Origin: Clostridiales bacterium
Lineage (GTDB): Bacteria; Bacillota; Clostridia; Oscillospirales; CAG-272
Direction of reading: 5' to 3'
DNA length: 13,584 bases
Assembly (NCBI GenBank): GCA_019415985.1
Contig: DXYE01000072.1
Coordinates: 1 to 13,584, forward strand
Shown here: positions 13,581-13,584 of the stretch, piece after piece
How positions within the stretch are numbered: the first letter of the stretch is position 1
Layout: each line of letters opens with the position of its first letter
Made by a program: the position numbers and the translations under genes
The notes under the pieces: model-generated
The model's input: only the letters and a program-made list of their open reading frames with translations
What the model was told of the DNA's origin: nothing
Database searches by the model: none

Positions 13581-13584
13581 TACC

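Noticed and set aside
13462..13584. T-box riboswitch upstream of asnS
   Set aside because: No T-box core motif or specifier-stem layout in the visible leader.

Overview
The window looks like chromosomal DNA of an endospore-forming Firmicute of class Clostridia. The strongest support is a dipicolinate synthase pair (dpaA-dpaB), made only by spore formers. Textbook sigma-A promoters, AGGAGG-type ribosome binding sites, moderate GC content and an exported serpin (a family also reported from gut Oscillospirales) agree with this. Placement below class level is inference. I see no transposase, integrase, CRISPR array, rRNA or convincing tRNA.

Layout. Positions 1-800 hold no convincing protein gene, but they contain what looks like a promoter (35-62), a multi-helix RNA (about 68-393) and a strong intrinsic terminator (358-393). 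From 822 a rightward block encodes an ECF-type sigma factor, an ATGA-overlapping single-pass membrane protein (probable anti-sigma factor) and a lipoprotein-type serpin. A 568-nt gap carries a near-perfect hairpin, a consensus promoter and a leader with a perfect palindrome, and leads into an OGG1-type 8-oxoguanine DNA glycosylase (3911-4789). A symmetrical terminator at 4947-4979 separates this rightward block from a long leftward block.

Leftward block, in transcription order from the right edge: asnS, a class Ic aspartate-type aminotransferase, purB, dpaA-dpaB (ATGA overlap), mscL with its own consensus promoter, and galM with its own consensus promoter. These are mostly separate transcription units. 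asnS, the aminotransferase and purB share aspartate/asparagine chemistry. dpaAB serves spore cores.

How they may work together: the sigma/anti-sigma pair probably forms one envelope-signal module and may control the adjacent serpin; this is inference from position. The serpin has a recognisable hinge and family signature and a predicted Ala-Ala scissile bond, so it is probably a working inhibitor of elastase- or subtilisin-like proteases. The least explained element is the 5' structured RNA, which I could not assign to a family from memory. Its terminator stem carries a U-G wobble that fits rightward transcription, and an upstream segment identical to the terminator's 3' arm could form an alternative pairing.
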